Source: Paenibacillus sp. OVF10 (GTDB lineage: Bacteria; Bacillota; Bacilli; Paenibacillales; Paenibacillaceae). Taken from it: a DNA stretch of 64,000 nt. Under the pieces are notes generated by a model that was not told where the DNA came from, made no database searches, and saw only the letters and a list, made by a program, of their open reading frames with translations. The stretch lies in NCBI GenBank assembly GCA_022836915.1, contig CP094668.1, forward strand, positions 2,604,001 through 2,668,000, read 5' to 3'. How positions within the stretch are numbered: position 1 is the first letter of the stretch; every line of letters starts with the position of its first letter. A program made the translations under genes and the position numbers. Positions 36,415-46,465 of this stretch are shown one piece after another.

Positions 36415-37332
36415 ATGCCAATCAAAATACCCGATACTCTACCAGCAAAAGAAGTACTTGAAGGAGAGAATATCTTCGTCATGGATGAAACTTCTGCATA
36501 TCAGCAGGATATTCGTCCACTCCGTATCGCTATATTAAACCTGATGCCCACAAAGGAAACGACAGAAACACAATTGCTTCGTCTGGTGGGAAACACGCCT
36601 ATTCAGGTGGATGTCGTTCTCGTACATCCCAAATCCCATACGTCGAAGAATACGTCTCAGGAGTATTTGGATCTGTTCTATAAAACCTTTGATGAGATTG
36701 AGCACCGCCGTTTCGATGGAATGATCATTACGGGTGCCCCGGTGGAACAGATGGATTTCGAAGACGTGAACTATTGGAATGAAATCCAAGAGATCTTTGA
36801 ATGGACTAAAACCAATGTGACTTCAACCCTCCACATATGTTGGGCTTCCCAGGCAGGTTTATACCATCATTTTGACGTACCTAAGGTTGCACTGGATGAA
36901 AAGTGTTTTGGCGTTTTCCCGCATACCATCAATAAACCACATGTTCCGTTGTTGCGTGGATTCGATGAAGTATTCAACGTTCCACATTCCCGTCATACGG
37001 AAGTGAGACGCGAAGATATTGAAAAGAATGAGAATTTAGAGATTTTGGCTGAATCCGAGGAAGCGGGGATCTTCCTGGTTGCTACCAAAGACGGTAAACA
37101 GATTTTTGCCACAGGACATGCCGAGTATGACCCGTTCTCATTAAAGTGGGAGTATGACCGGGATGCAGCCAAAGGGTTGGATATCGCATTGCCTAGACAT
37201 TATTATCCGAATGATGATCCTTCCCGTGTGCCACCGGCTACTTGGCGCGCTCATGCCAACTTATTATTCTCTAACTGGCTCAATTACTATGTGTATCAAG
37301 AAACACCTTACGATATTGGCCCGCAAATCTAA
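36415..37332 (+). CDS. metA: Homoserine O-acetyltransferase (MetA type)
   Basis: 305 residues from ATG 36415, 13 bases after AGGAGG. It activates homoserine, the first committed step of methionine synthesis. Catalytic Cys142 (ICWASQ), His235 and Glu237 (GHAEYDP) are in place. Residue 111 is Glu (GAPVEQ), the reported marker for acetyl-CoA use; succinyl-CoA enzymes such as that of E. coli have Gly there. Hence O-acetyl- rather than O-succinylhomoserine is expected. First gene of an S-box operon with metI and metC. Confidence 0.93.
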   Translation: MPIKIPDTLPAKEVLEGENIFVMDETSAYQQDIRPLRIAILNLMPTKETTETQLLRLVGNTPIQVDVVLVHPKSHTSKNTSQEYLDLFYKTFDEIEHRRFDGMIITGAPVEQMDFEDVNYWNEIQEIFEWTKTNVTSTLHICWASQAGLYHHFDVPKVALDEKCFGVFPHTINKPHVPLLRGFDEVFNVPHSRHTEVRREDIEKNENLEILAESEEAGIFLVATKDGKQIFATGHAEYDPFSLKWEYDRDAAKGLDIALPRHYYPNDDPSRVPPATWRAHANLLFSNWLNYYVYQETPYDIGPQI

Positions 37333-37356
37333 TCGAGATTACAGGAGGATGCAGCA

Positions 37357-38544
37357 ATGGAAGACAACAACAAGTTGAAAATCGAAAGCCGCTTAGCACA
37401 AATTGGGTCCATCAATGAACCGGTAACAGGCGCCATTAACTTTCCGATCTATCAATCCACTGCGTTTCGCCACCCGAAGCTTGGACAAAGCACGGGGTTT
37501 GATTATATTCGTACGACTAATCCAACCCGTAAAGTATTGGAAGAAGCGGCCGCAGCGCTGGAGTCTGGTGATGCAGGGTTTGCCTGTAGCTCGGGAATGG
37601 CCGCGCTGCAAACGATTTTTGCCATGTTTGGTCAAGGGGATCATCTGATTGTATCGCTGGATCTGTATGGTGGAACCTATCGTCTGCTGGAACGTATTCT
37701 GTCCCGTTTCGGCGTAACGGCAAGTTATGTGGACACGAATGACATTGCAGCACTGGAGAAGGTTCGTCAGCCGAATACAAAAGCTGTATTTATTGAGACA
37801 CCAACCAATCCATTGATGATGATCACCGATGTGGAAGCCGTTGCTTCCTGGGCGAAAAGTTACAACCTGTTGACTATTGTTGACAACACGTTGCTGACTC
37901 CATTTTTCCAACGTCCGATTGAACTGGGTGCCGATATCATCATTCATAGCGCTACCAAATATCTGGGCGGACACAATGATGTGTTGGCCGGACTAATTAT
38001 TACCAAAGGTGAGGCGTTATCTGCAGAGATGGCGTTCCTGCATAATTCCATTGGAGCGGTATTGTCTCCAAGTGACTCCTACCAGTTGATGAAAGGTATG
38101 AAAACGCTGGCTCTTCGCATGGAGCGTCATGAGCACAATGCACTTACTATTGCTAAATACTTGCTTGAGCACCCAGCGGTGGTTGAAGTATATCATCCAG
38201 GTCTATCCGATCATCCGGGGTATGAGATACAGAACAAACAATCCACGGGTAACACAGGTATCTTCTCTTTCAAAGTGAAGGATGCACGTTATGTTGAACC
38301 ATTGCTGCGTCATATCAAACTCATTGCTTTTGCCGAAAGTCTCGGCGGAGTCGAATCACTCATGACCTACCCAGCGGTACAAACGCATGCGGATATTCCG
38401 CTTGAGATTCGTGACGCCGTGGGTGTGGATGACCGTTTGCTCCGGTTCTCCGTAGGCATTGAACATGCGGATGATCTGATTGCAGATCTCGACAATGCGC
38501 TGACAGCTGCACAACAGGAAGTGGAAGGAGGCGTGCACTCATGA
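37357..38544 (+). CDS. metI: Cystathionine gamma-synthase / O-acetylhomoserine sulfhydrylase
   Basis: 395 residues; ATG after AGGAGG. Cys/Met-metabolism PLP enzyme: FACSSGMAALQTIF, DLYGGTYRLLERILSRFG, ETPTNPLMMITDVEA, and the PLP lysine in IIHSATKYLGGHNDVLAG. Joins O-acetylhomoserine to cysteine, or to sulfide as in B. subtilis MetI, which can do both. Its TGA overlaps the metC ATG (ATGA), so translation is coupled. Confidence 0.92.
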   Translation: MEDNNKLKIESRLAQIGSINEPVTGAINFPIYQSTAFRHPKLGQSTGFDYIRTTNPTRKVLEEAAAALESGDAGFACSSGMAALQTIFAMFGQGDHLIVSLDLYGGTYRLLERILSRFGVTASYVDTNDIAALEKVRQPNTKAVFIETPTNPLMMITDVEAVASWAKSYNLLTIVDNTLLTPFFQRPIELGADIIIHSATKYLGGHNDVLAGLIITKGEALSAEMAFLHNSIGAVLSPSDSYQLMKGMKTLALRMERHEHNALTIAKYLLEHPAVVEVYHPGLSDHPGYEIQNKQSTGNTGIFSFKVKDARYVEPLLRHIKLIAFAESLGGVESLMTYPAVQTHADIPLEIRDAVGVDDRLLRFSVGIEHADDLIADLDNALTAAQQEVEGGVHS

Positions 38545-39713
38545 GTGAGTCCAATAACAAGCCTAATTCCGAGTTGAAATTTGATACCAAATTGCTCCAT
38601 TTTGGAGATGAAATTGACAAAACGACTGGAGCATCCAGTGTACCGATCTACCAAGCATCAACCTTCCATCATTTTGATATCTTCAATCCGCCTCAGCATG
38701 ATTACAGTCGTTCGGGTAATCCGACACGTCAGGCTTTGGAAGATTACATCACATTGCTGGAGGGCGGTGCACGAGGCTTTGCCTATTCTTCGGGGATGGC
38801 TGCGATTTCAAGCGTGTTCATGATGTTCTCCGCAGGGGATCACATGATTGTAACGGAAGACGTATATGGAGGTACGTATCGTTTGCTTACTTCCATATTA
38901 AGCCGTATGCAGATCGAGACAACCTTTGTAGACATGACCAATATAGATGAAGTAAAAGCGGCACTCAAACCAAACACCAAGGCAGTTTATATGGAGACAC
39001 CGTCCAACCCTACCCTGCGAATTACGGATATCGCTGCCGTAACTGACTGGTCGAAGGAGCATGACCTGATCACGATTCTGGATAACACCTTTATGACACC
39101 GTACTATCAGCGTCCAATTGAGCTTGGTGTGGACATCGTCGTACATAGTGCTACGAAGTTTCTCGGAGGTCACAGTGATGTACTGGCAGGGTTAGCCGTT
39201 GCTCGCACGGAATCACTTGGCGTACAACTGAAACAGTTGCAAAATGGACTCGGAACTGTACTCGGGGCACAAGAATCCTGGCTTCTGATGCGCGGGATGA
39301 AAACCTTGGGGGCTCGCATGGCTCATAGTGAACGGAGCACAGCTAAACTTGCGGCATGGCTTAATGAGCGTAGTGATATTACCGCTGTCTTTTATCCTGG
39401 ACTGGAGGATCATCCGGGCCGTGAGGCACATGAGCGCCAGTCCACAGGATATGGAGCTGTCGTTTCATTTGACGTCGGTTCAGGCGATCGCGCAAAAGCA
39501 GTTCTTAACCGGGTGAAGCTACCCATTGTTGCTGTAAGCTTGGGAGCTGTGGAGAGTATTCTGTCCTACCCAGCCATGATGTCTCATGCGGCAATGCCAG
39601 CTGAGGTTCGCCGTGACCGTGGCATTACAGATGGTTTGCTGCGCTTCTCCGTAGGTCTGGAAGATATCGAAGATCTCATTGTAGATTTGGAGCAAGCACT
39701 TCAGGAATCCTAG
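38541..39713 (+). CDS. metC: Cystathionine beta-lyase
   Basis: 390 residues, paralogous to metI. It has FAYSSGMAAISSVFMMFS, DVYGGTYRLLTSILSRMQ, ETPSNPTLRITDIAA and the PLP lysine in VVHSATKFLGGHSDVLAG. It cleaves cystathionine to homocysteine. Third and last gene of the S-box operon. metI and metC share most of their layout and probably arose by duplication; exact roles are assigned by order as in B. subtilis. Confidence 0.9.
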   Translation: MSESNNKPNSELKFDTKLLHFGDEIDKTTGASSVPIYQASTFHHFDIFNPPQHDYSRSGNPTRQALEDYITLLEGGARGFAYSSGMAAISSVFMMFSAGDHMIVTEDVYGGTYRLLTSILSRMQIETTFVDMTNIDEVKAALKPNTKAVYMETPSNPTLRITDIAAVTDWSKEHDLITILDNTFMTPYYQRPIELGVDIVVHSATKFLGGHSDVLAGLAVARTESLGVQLKQLQNGLGTVLGAQESWLLMRGMKTLGARMAHSERSTAKLAAWLNERSDITAVFYPGLEDHPGREAHERQSTGYGAVVSFDVGSGDRAKAVLNRVKLPIVAVSLGAVESILSYPAMMSHAAMPAEVRRDRGITDGLLRFSVGLEDIEDLIVDLEQALQES

Positions 39714-39799
39714 TAAAAGTGGATGACCGAATACGCCGATGCGTATCACTTAATCTCGAATAAATTCCATTCCATATGTAAAAATTTTTACTTATTTTT

Positions 39800-39827
39800 A
39801 AAGCACCTGTACATAAGGTGCTTTTTT
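39800..39827 (+). terminator. Terminator of the met operon
   Basis: AAAGCACCT/AGGTGCTTT stem followed by T tract. Confidence 0.85.
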
Positions 39828-39953
39828 CACATGTAACCTGTGTTACGATATGTGGAGTACAGAAATACGATGTTGCCACCAGAACTTGCTTCTCTTGAAC
39901 AAGTTGGGACGGATCGTTATATAATTTCTCTTCATGAGGGAGGCTTTTTTACG

Positions 39954-41090
39954 ATGAGTACGGTAGACCGTATCTTAGATAAAGCCCTTCGGGGCGAACG
40001 TTTGGACTTGGAAGACACGATTGAGCTATTTGAATCGAATGAAGTGGACAAAATCGGGGCAGCTGCTAATGTTATTATGAAACGCATGCACCCTGAACCA
40101 TACAGAACATTTGTAATTGGGCGTAACGTCAACTACACAAACGTGTGTGATGTGTACTGCCGTTTTTGTGCTTTCTACCGGAGACCTGGTTCGGATGAAG
40201 GTTATGTGCTTCCGGACGAAGTTATTTTCCAGAAGATTCAGGAAACGGAAGATGTGAATGGTACCGAGATTTTGATGCAAGGTGGAACGAATCCAAACTT
40301 GCCTTTCAGCTATTATACAGACCTGCTGAAAGCCATCAAAGAGCGTTTCCCAAATATCACGATGCACTCTTTCTCCCCAGCGGAGATTATGAAAATGGTT
40401 GAAGTATCCGATGGCCTTACATTGGAAGAGGTTGTACGTGCCATTCACGAAGCTGGTCTGGATTCCTTGCCTGGCGGCGGTGCTGAAATTCTGGATGACC
40501 GCACACGTCGGAAGATCAGCCGCTTGAAAGGCTCATGGCGGGATTGGATGGACGTTATGCAAACTGCACACCGCATCGGCATGAACACCACGGCAACGAT
40601 GGTTATCGGCCTTGGTGAATCAATGGAAGAGCGTGCATTACACTTGCTGCGTGTACGTGAAGCTCAGGACGAATGTATTGCGAACAAGTATGATTCCGAA
40701 GGTTTCCTGGCGTTCATTCCTTGGACTTTCCAGCCAGACAATACCAACCTGAAGCTGGAGCGTCAGACTCCAGAAGAGTACTTGAAGACTGTAGCCATCA
40801 GCCGACTGGTGCTGGATAATATCAAGAACATTCAATCCTCTTGGGTAACCATGGGTCCGGAGATTGGTAAGAAGTCGCTTGAATTTGGCTGCAATGACTT
40901 CGGTAGTACCATGATTGAAGAGAACGTTGTATCTGCTGCTGGTGCAACATATAAAGTTAACATTGAATCCATTCTGCGTTTGATTCGGGAGTCCGGTTAT
41001 ATTCCGGCACAACGTAACACGCGATATGACATCGTGCGCATGTTCGACGAAGAGAATTCCGTGCATGAAGATTTCGTAATGCAGAACTAA
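39954..41090 (+). CDS. mqnC: Cyclic dehypoxanthinyl futalosine synthase
   Basis: 378 residues from ATG 39954, ten bases after GAGGGAGG; an upstream in-frame ATG at 39840 precedes a -10-like TATAAT (39920-39925) and is not likely the start. Radical SAM enzyme with the cluster Cys65, Cys69 and Cys72 (CDVYCRFCAFYRRPG), then ILMQGGTNPNLPFSYY and SLPGGGAEIL. It cyclises dehypoxanthinyl futalosine in the alternative menaquinone pathway. The other mqn genes are not in this window. Confidence 0.93.
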   Translation: MSTVDRILDKALRGERLDLEDTIELFESNEVDKIGAAANVIMKRMHPEPYRTFVIGRNVNYTNVCDVYCRFCAFYRRPGSDEGYVLPDEVIFQKIQETEDVNGTEILMQGGTNPNLPFSYYTDLLKAIKERFPNITMHSFSPAEIMKMVEVSDGLTLEEVVRAIHEAGLDSLPGGGAEILDDRTRRKISRLKGSWRDWMDVMQTAHRIGMNTTATMVIGLGESMEERALHLLRVREAQDECIANKYDSEGFLAFIPWTFQPDNTNLKLERQTPEEYLKTVAISRLVLDNIKNIQSSWVTMGPEIGKKSLEFGCNDFGSTMIEENVVSAAGATYKVNIESILRLIRESGYIPAQRNTRYDIVRMFDEENSVHEDFVMQN

Positions 41091-41151
41091 TCCTGATTAT
41101 TTGAATACTACTCCCATAAATGCTGATCGTTAGATAAGTATTTATGAAACC

Positions 41152-41193
41152 AAGCCCGCTGACTACTCCGTTTGGAGAGACGGCGGGCTTTTT
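41152..41193 (+). terminator. Terminator after mqnC
   Basis: AAGCCCGC/GCGGGCTT stem with an inner CTCCG/GGAG part and T5. Confidence 0.85.
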
Positions 41194-41321
41194 GATTTGT
41201 TTCTGCGGATTGAGGTCATCAAACAGTACATGTTACGCAATTGGCGATATTTTATATTGAAATTGAACTGTTACAATGAAAGGGAACTTGTGTAGTCAGA
41301 CACGCTGGAAGGGGTAAACCG

Positions 41322-42298
41322 ATGAAGAGAAGAATACTTGGCAAGACGGAACTGGACGTACCTGTATTGAGCTTTGGAGCATCCTCACTCGGTTCTGTAT
41401 TTCGTGACATTGACCGGGACGAAGGGATTCGCACTGTACATGCGGCCGTAGATGCGGGGATGAATTACATAGACGTTTCACCTTACTACGGCCTGACAAA
41501 GGCGGAGACAGTGTTGGGTGAAGCGATCCGCAGCTTGCCGCGCAGTTCATATATGTTATCAACCAAAGCCGGACGGTACGGGGAAAATGAGTTTGATTTT
41601 TCACGTCAGCGGATTCTGGATAGCGTGCAAGAGAGCCTGGATCGACTGCATACAGAATATATCGACATTCTGTTCCTGCATGATATTGAATTTGTGCCAG
41701 CAGAGATCATCGTAGAAGAAGCCTTTCCAACGTTGCTGCGACTGAAAGAGCAGGGAGTTATACGACATGCGGGCATTTGTGGATTGCCCTTGCCTTTATT
41801 CGAGAAGGTTCTGCCACAGATCGATGCGGATGCGATCATCTCGTATTGTCATTATTCATTGAATGATACCTCATTATTATCGTTATTGCCCTTGTTGGAA
41901 AAAAAGAAATTGGCCTCGTCAATGCTTCGCCTCTTTCTATGGGCTTGTTGAGTACCCGAGGTGCTCCTGCCTGGCATCCGGCAGATGATCGGGTGAAAGA
42001 GCTCTGCCTGAAGGCAGCCCGCTTCTGTGCAGAACAAGGTAGTGACATTGCCAAGCTGGCCGTGCAATTCTCCACGTCGAATGAACGAATTCCGACAACA
42101 CTGGTGAGCAGTGCCAGCCAGCGCAATATCCTCAATAATGCAGCCTGGATAGAGGAACCGTTGGATCAGAGCCTGCTGGATGAAGTGCTGCGCATTTTGG
42201 CTCCATTGCATAACGAGACGTGGTCAAGCGGACGACCCGAATATAATATTAAGCCAAGCAACACGACAGCGAAAGCATCCAAGGGGGAACAACGATGA
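41322..42298 (+). CDS. Aldo/keto reductase (frameshifted)
   Basis: About 325 residues. AKR TIM barrel: MKRRILGKTELDVPVLSFG, the catalytic Asp and Tyr in AGMNYIDVSPYYG, the Lys in MLSTKAGRYG, and LFLHDIEFV carrying the His position. The sequence resembles L-fucose/L-galactose dehydrogenase-type reductases. The A7 run 41899-41905 lacks one A; repair gives LLEKKEIGLVNASPLSMGLL. The stop overlaps the next ATG (ATGA at 42295-42298), so it is coupled to a zinc dehydrogenase. Confidence 0.82.
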
Positions 42299-43307
42299 GA
42301 GCCATTGTATGTGAAGAAATAGATCAATTGAAGCTCCAGGACCTGCCTCAACCGGAACGAGCAGAAGGAGAGGCGTTGGTTGCCATTCGGCGGATTGGGA
42401 TCTGTGGAACGGATCTGCATGCATACAAAGGCAACCAACCATTCTTTACCTATCCTCGTGTTCTGGGTCATGAACTGGCGGCTGTTATTGAAGAGATCGG
42501 TCCGAACGATGCAGGGCTACAGCCAGGGGATCAGGTAAGTATTATTCCGTATCTTCATTGTGGTCACTGTATTGCATGTCGCAGTGGAAAAACCAATTGT
42601 TGTGCGTCCATGCAAGTCATGGGTGTGCACGTAGACGGAGGCATGAGAGAAAAAATCAGCGTGCCTGTCTCACATTTACTCTCAGCAGAAGGTTTGACGC
42701 TGGATGAGACGGCAATGGTAGAACCATTAAGCATTGGAGCCCATGCCGTCAGAAGAGCAGGAATTAAACCTGGTGAGCATGTGGTTGTGATTGGAGCTGG
42801 CCCTATTGGATTGGGCGTGATGGCATTTGCCAAACAGGCGGGGGCGCGTGTTATCGCTGTTGATCGTAATCTGGACAGACTTGAGCTTAGCCGGACTTGG
42901 GCTGGAGCCGATGACCTGGTCCAGGCTAATGAACATACTGTACAACAAGTGGCTGAAATCACGGGGGCGACTATGCTACGGCTGTCTTCGATGCAACAGG
43001 TAACGTGAATTCCATGAATGAGGCCATTCAATATGTTGCGCATAGTGGTCAACTCATTTTTGTAGGACTGGTGAAAGCGGATATTACCTTTCATGATCCT
43101 GAGTTTCACAAGCGGGAGATGAGCATCCTGGGCAGTCGAAACGCAACCCGTGAAGATTTTGAACAGGTCCTGTCCACCTTGCGTCAAAAGAAATTAAGTA
43201 TGGATGGGTATATCACACACCGAGTGGAATTTGATGAGTTACCTACTGCAATAGACCAATGGCTATTGCCAGATTCACATGTAGTCAAAGCCATCGTTGA
43301 GCTATAA
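42295..43307 (+). CDS. Zinc-binding alcohol dehydrogenase, LgoD-like (frameshifted)
   Basis: About 337 residues. Medium-chain dehydrogenase: catalytic zinc GICGTDLHAY and GHE, structural zinc cysteines in CGHCIACRSGKTNCC, Rossmann VVVIGAGPIGLGVMAFA, and C-terminal DPEFHKREMSILGSRNATRE. The last segment and GNQPFFTYPRVLGHE recall E. coli LgoD, an L-galactonate 5-dehydrogenase. The G5 run 42963-42967 lacks one G; repair gives EITGGDYATAVFDATGNV. With the coupled aldo/keto reductase it suggests oxidation of a rare sugar and then its acid. Confidence 0.82.
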
Positions 43308-43330
43308 TAACAAGTAAGTCTGATAACAGA

Positions 43331-43393
43331 AAAAAACGCTCTCTGACCTTGTTGAACAAAACTGTTCATCCATAGGGTAAGAGAGCGTTTTTT
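43331..43393. terminator. Convergent terminator, dehydrogenase / YitT
   Basis: 14-bp arms from AAAAAACGCTCTCT (43331-43344) to the matching AGAGAGCGTTTTTT (43380-43393), usable on both strands. Confidence 0.9.
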
Positions 43394-43419
43394 GTTTTGT
43401 GTTTTGCACAGATCCATTT

Positions 43420-44325
43420 TTATTTTTCCGGATTTGTCACAATACCCGCATGTGGATCAATGTGACGCACAATGGACTTCAACCAGATCATCTCCAGAAC
43501 ATGTACCTCATAATAAAGTGCACCCGGGATCTGCCTGATCCATCCTTCCGCCATCGCGAGTTGTGTTGAGTCAGAAGTGGCTTCCAGCGTTCCAGGTTCA
43601 CGGCGCAGCCGTTTGCGTACAGCTTTTTCAACTTGAGAGCTTTGTGTGGTCAAAATGCATACTTTGCGTTTGGAGGAGAAACCCCTGAACGCAATGTACA
43701 CCATTTCATAAGCAATAAGATAGGCGATTACGGAATACATCGCTTGGTCCCAGCCAAAGACAACACCAGCGGCTGTCAGTATCAACAAGTTAAGCAGCAT
43801 GATTATTTTTTCGATAAGCATCCGTTTTCCGCTAAATACACGTTCAGGTGGGCGGGAAGACGGATCACCGATTTCCAGCGTATCCAGTGTCCCGCCATAC
43901 CGCACGACGAGCCCAATTCCGAGTCCGAGGCATAATCCGCCAAACATGGCGGCAGCCAGCGGATGCTCTACAAGTGGCGGCATGGGATGAAGCACAATGG
44001 CACCGATCGAAAAGACAACCAGACCCAGAACAGTAACCAGTACAAATTTCTTCTGCACAATCTTGTAAGACAGAAATATAAACGGAACATTGAATAAAAA
44101 TAGGAACAATCCAATCCTCATTTCGGTCCAGTGGGCGAAGAGTGAGGAAATGCCTGTAATGCCTCCAATAATAATCTTATTGGGGTGTAAGAACAATTCA
44201 AGTCCCACGGAGGCCAGAATTCCGCCCGCAATAACGAGAAACAGGTTTAACCAGCGGCGGGTTGACGATATTCTGGTCTTGGCGGTGTTTGGCACCGGAT
44301 TAGCCGATATCAGAGGTGCTTTCAT
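43420..44325 (-). CDS. YitT-family membrane protein
   Basis: 301 residues, ATG after AAGGAGG. A helical membrane part (residues about 25-210, with HPNKIIIGGITGISSLFAHW and YGGTLDTLEIG) is followed by a C-terminal DUF2179 soluble domain (VCILTTQSSQVEKAVRKRL, VHVLEMIWLKSIVRHIDPHA). This is the YitT plan. Possible roles include transport or sporulation-linked functions; nothing in the neighbourhood decides. Confidence 0.88.
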   Translation of the reverse strand: MKAPLISANPVPNTAKTRISSTRRWLNLFLVIAGGILASVGLELFLHPNKIIIGGITGISSLFAHWTEMRIGLFLFLFNVPFIFLSYKIVQKKFVLVTVLGLVVFSIGAIVLHPMPPLVEHPLAAAMFGGLCLGLGIGLVVRYGGTLDTLEIGDPSSRPPERVFSGKRMLIEKIIMLLNLLILTAAGVVFGWDQAMYSVIAYLIAYEMVYIAFRGFSSKRKVCILTTQSSQVEKAVRKRLRREPGTLEATSDSTQLAMAEGWIRQIPGALYYEVHVLEMIWLKSIVRHIDPHAGIVTNPEK

Positions 44326-44370
44326 AGGTCATCCTCCTTAGTGCGGCTTTCGAGCCTTCCCCTGGGTTCA

Positions 44371-45672
44371 TCACAGAAAGATCGGCGTAGAGCCGCGAAG
44401 TACGATAGTATGTCTGTTCTGTACAGACATAGGGATTATCCTTCTTTCTGCAGAACCTTCGGTTCTTCTTTCTTTCCGAGGATCTTTGAACTTGAATATT
44501 TTATCCAATAAACGGAATACATGTTTGGACTCTTTGGTTAATAAAGGACCCAGAATGGCCAGAATTAGGACATACAGTGCGGCAAACGGTTGAATCATTG
44601 GCAACAGTCCCCCGGCTTTCCCCATGTTGGCCAAGATGATTGAAAATTCACCCCGTGACACAATGGTTAATCCAATATTGGCCGATGCTTTGGGCGATAG
44701 TCCTGCACTGCGTCCGGCCATCATACCTGCCAGGAAGTTACCGAACAATGTAATAACAACTGCAATCAGAGCTAACCATACGGCTTCGCCACCCAAGGAC
44801 AACGGATCAATGGACAATCCAAAGCTGAAGAAGAAGATTGCTCCGAAGAAGTCACGGAACGGTAGAATCAAGTGCTCAATCCGTTTTGCATGTTCTGTTT
44901 CAGCAAGCACCAGACCAACCAGTAATGCACCAATTGCTTCGGCAACATGAATGGTTTCAGAGAAACCGGCTACTAGGAACAAAGCTCCAAATACAACGAG
45001 AGAGAATAGCTCATTCGATCGAATTTTAAGCAATTTGTTTAGTAGCGGTGTTGCTTTGCGTCCAAGGATAATCACGATAAGCATGAATCCTAGGGCAATA
45101 AGTGCGGACATGATGACGCCTCCGATGGAGGATGAATCACTAAGCACAAGTCCGGACAAGATCGAGATATATACAGCGAGGAATACATCTTCGAACATAA
45201 TAATACCCAATATCATCTCTGTTTCCGGGTTGGCCGTTCGTTTCAAATCGACGAGTACCTTGGCCACAATGGCACTGGAAGAGATGGTAGTTATACCTGC
45301 GATAATAAGTGCTTCTGCAACTGGGAAACCGGACATAAAACCAAATATTAATCCCAGCGTAAAGTTAATGCCGATGTAGATCGAGCCGCCAACTGCAATA
45401 GAGCGACCCGATTTAATTAAACGACCTACCGAGAATTCAAGTCCAAGGTAGAAGAGAAGGAACAGGATACCGATCCGACCCATAAATTCAATAAAAGGCT
45501 GACTCTCAATAAAACGGAAGTCCAGATGCCAGATTTTCATGGCATGTGGCCCAACGGCCATCCCGATCAGAATATAAAACGGAACGACCGAAAATCTTAG
45601 TTTTGCCGATAAAAGGCCGGCTGCCGCAATGAGCACAAGGGCCAGACCTACTTCGAATATCAAATGATCCAT
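44371..45672 (-). CDS. khtU: K+/H+ antiporter KhtU-like (CPA2 family)
   Basis: 433 residues as read, about twelve membrane helices: SAKLRFSVVPFYILIGMAVG, FLLFYLGLEFSVGRLIKSG, AGITTISSSAIVAKVLVDLK and RGEFSIILANMGKAGG. Four bases after khtT, RBS AAGGGGG. The B. subtilis KhtTU pair expels K+ and is tuned by cyclic di-AMP and pH. The end may be frameshifted. A single extra A in TTCAAAG near the C-terminus would give FKKILGKKEEPKVLQKEG, with a stop at 44436-44438, before the inverted repeat TATGTCTGT/ACAGACATA. Confidence 0.85.
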   Translation of the reverse strand: MDHLIFEVGLALVLIAAAGLLSAKLRFSVVPFYILIGMAVGPHAMKIWHLDFRFIESQPFIEFMGRIGILFLLFYLGLEFSVGRLIKSGRSIAVGGSIYIGINFTLGLIFGFMSGFPVAEALIIAGITTISSSAIVAKVLVDLKRTANPETEMILGIIMFEDVFLAVYISILSGLVLSDSSSIGGVIMSALIALGFMLIVIILGRKATPLLNKLLKIRSNELFSLVVFGALFLVAGFSETIHVAEAIGALLVGLVLAETEHAKRIEHLILPFRDFFGAIFFFSFGLSIDPLSLGGEAVWLALIAVVITLFGNFLAGMMAGRSAGLSPKASANIGLTIVSRGEFSIILANMGKAGGLLPMIQPFAALYVLILAILGPLLTKESKHVFRLLDKIFKFKDPRKERRTEGSAERRIIPMSVQNRHTIVLRGSTPIFL

Positions 45673-45676
45673 CTAT

Positions 45677-46171
45677 TTACCCCCTTCCAGTCAGGAGGAG
45701 GGATTTAAACAGTTTCTGCTGATTGCGTTCGCCAACGGCTACCACCGTGGATTCTGCACTGATAACTACCTCCGGACCTGGGCTGATATGTTTTTTGTGA
45801 TTTTTCTCTACAACGGCGATAACCGTTGCCCCAGAGTTTTGACGTACGTCCAATTCACCGATGGATTTGCCGATACATCCGAAGGATGGTTCGATTTTGT
45901 ACCACTCGATAATCAGGTCGTCAAACGTTACTTCAATATTTTCAAGCTGCTTTGGTTTGTAAGTTAATCCGCCAACAATAGCAGCAATCTGTCGTGCTTC
46001 GTAATCGTCAAGTGTGATCATCGAGATGCTTTGATCGGGATCATCATACTCGAAGTGGTACATTTCCCGGCGACCGTCATCGTGAATAATAATGACAATT
46101 TTATCACCGCTGCTTGTTTCAATCTGAAATTTTTTGCCGATTCCCGGCAAGTCTGTTTCGCGTACATCCAT
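45677..46171 (-). CDS. khtT: KhtT-like regulatory subunit with TrkA-C (RCK_C) domain
   Basis: 164 residues, as KhtT. The N-terminal domain ([38 protein letters not shown]) is followed by an RCK_C domain from about 75 ([34 protein letters not shown]), the cyclic di-AMP binding part in the family. ATG after AAGGAGG. It lies directly before khtU; the khtS gene found upstream in B. subtilis is not visible here. Confidence 0.87.
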   Translation of the reverse strand: MDVRETDLPGIGKKFQIETSSGDKIVIIIHDDGRREMYHFEYDDPDQSISMITLDDYEARQIAAIVGGLTYKPKQLENIEVTFDDLIIEWYKIEPSFGCIGKSIGELDVRQNSGATVIAVVEKNHKKHISPGPEVVISAESTVVAVGERNQQKLFKSLLLTGRG

Positions 46172-46465
46172 GGATTGTTGCCTCCTTATAATTAGGGGCT
46201 GGCCACAGAAGACAGGCTTATTTCCCGAAAATGATTAATCTGCTGCTCAAAGGAACATCAAAAGATGCGGGTAAACAGAGCCAGAAATTCCTGACACAGC
46301 CATATGATTTGAATTTGTCGGTGTGGGTACAACAAAAATAGGTACTGTCATAAACATGGGTTTATCTAACGTGTGCTAAAAGGGTTATAAGTTATGCACA
46401 AGCACACCGTCTTTAAATACAGAGGTGTCTCCATGCAAAAGCAACCTGTAAATACGTCGTAACGG

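Noticed and set aside
46172..46465. Cyclic di-AMP (ydaO) riboswitch or khtS gene before khtT
   Set aside because: I found no recognisable aptamer core and no khtS-like frame in this stretch; nothing supportable is present.
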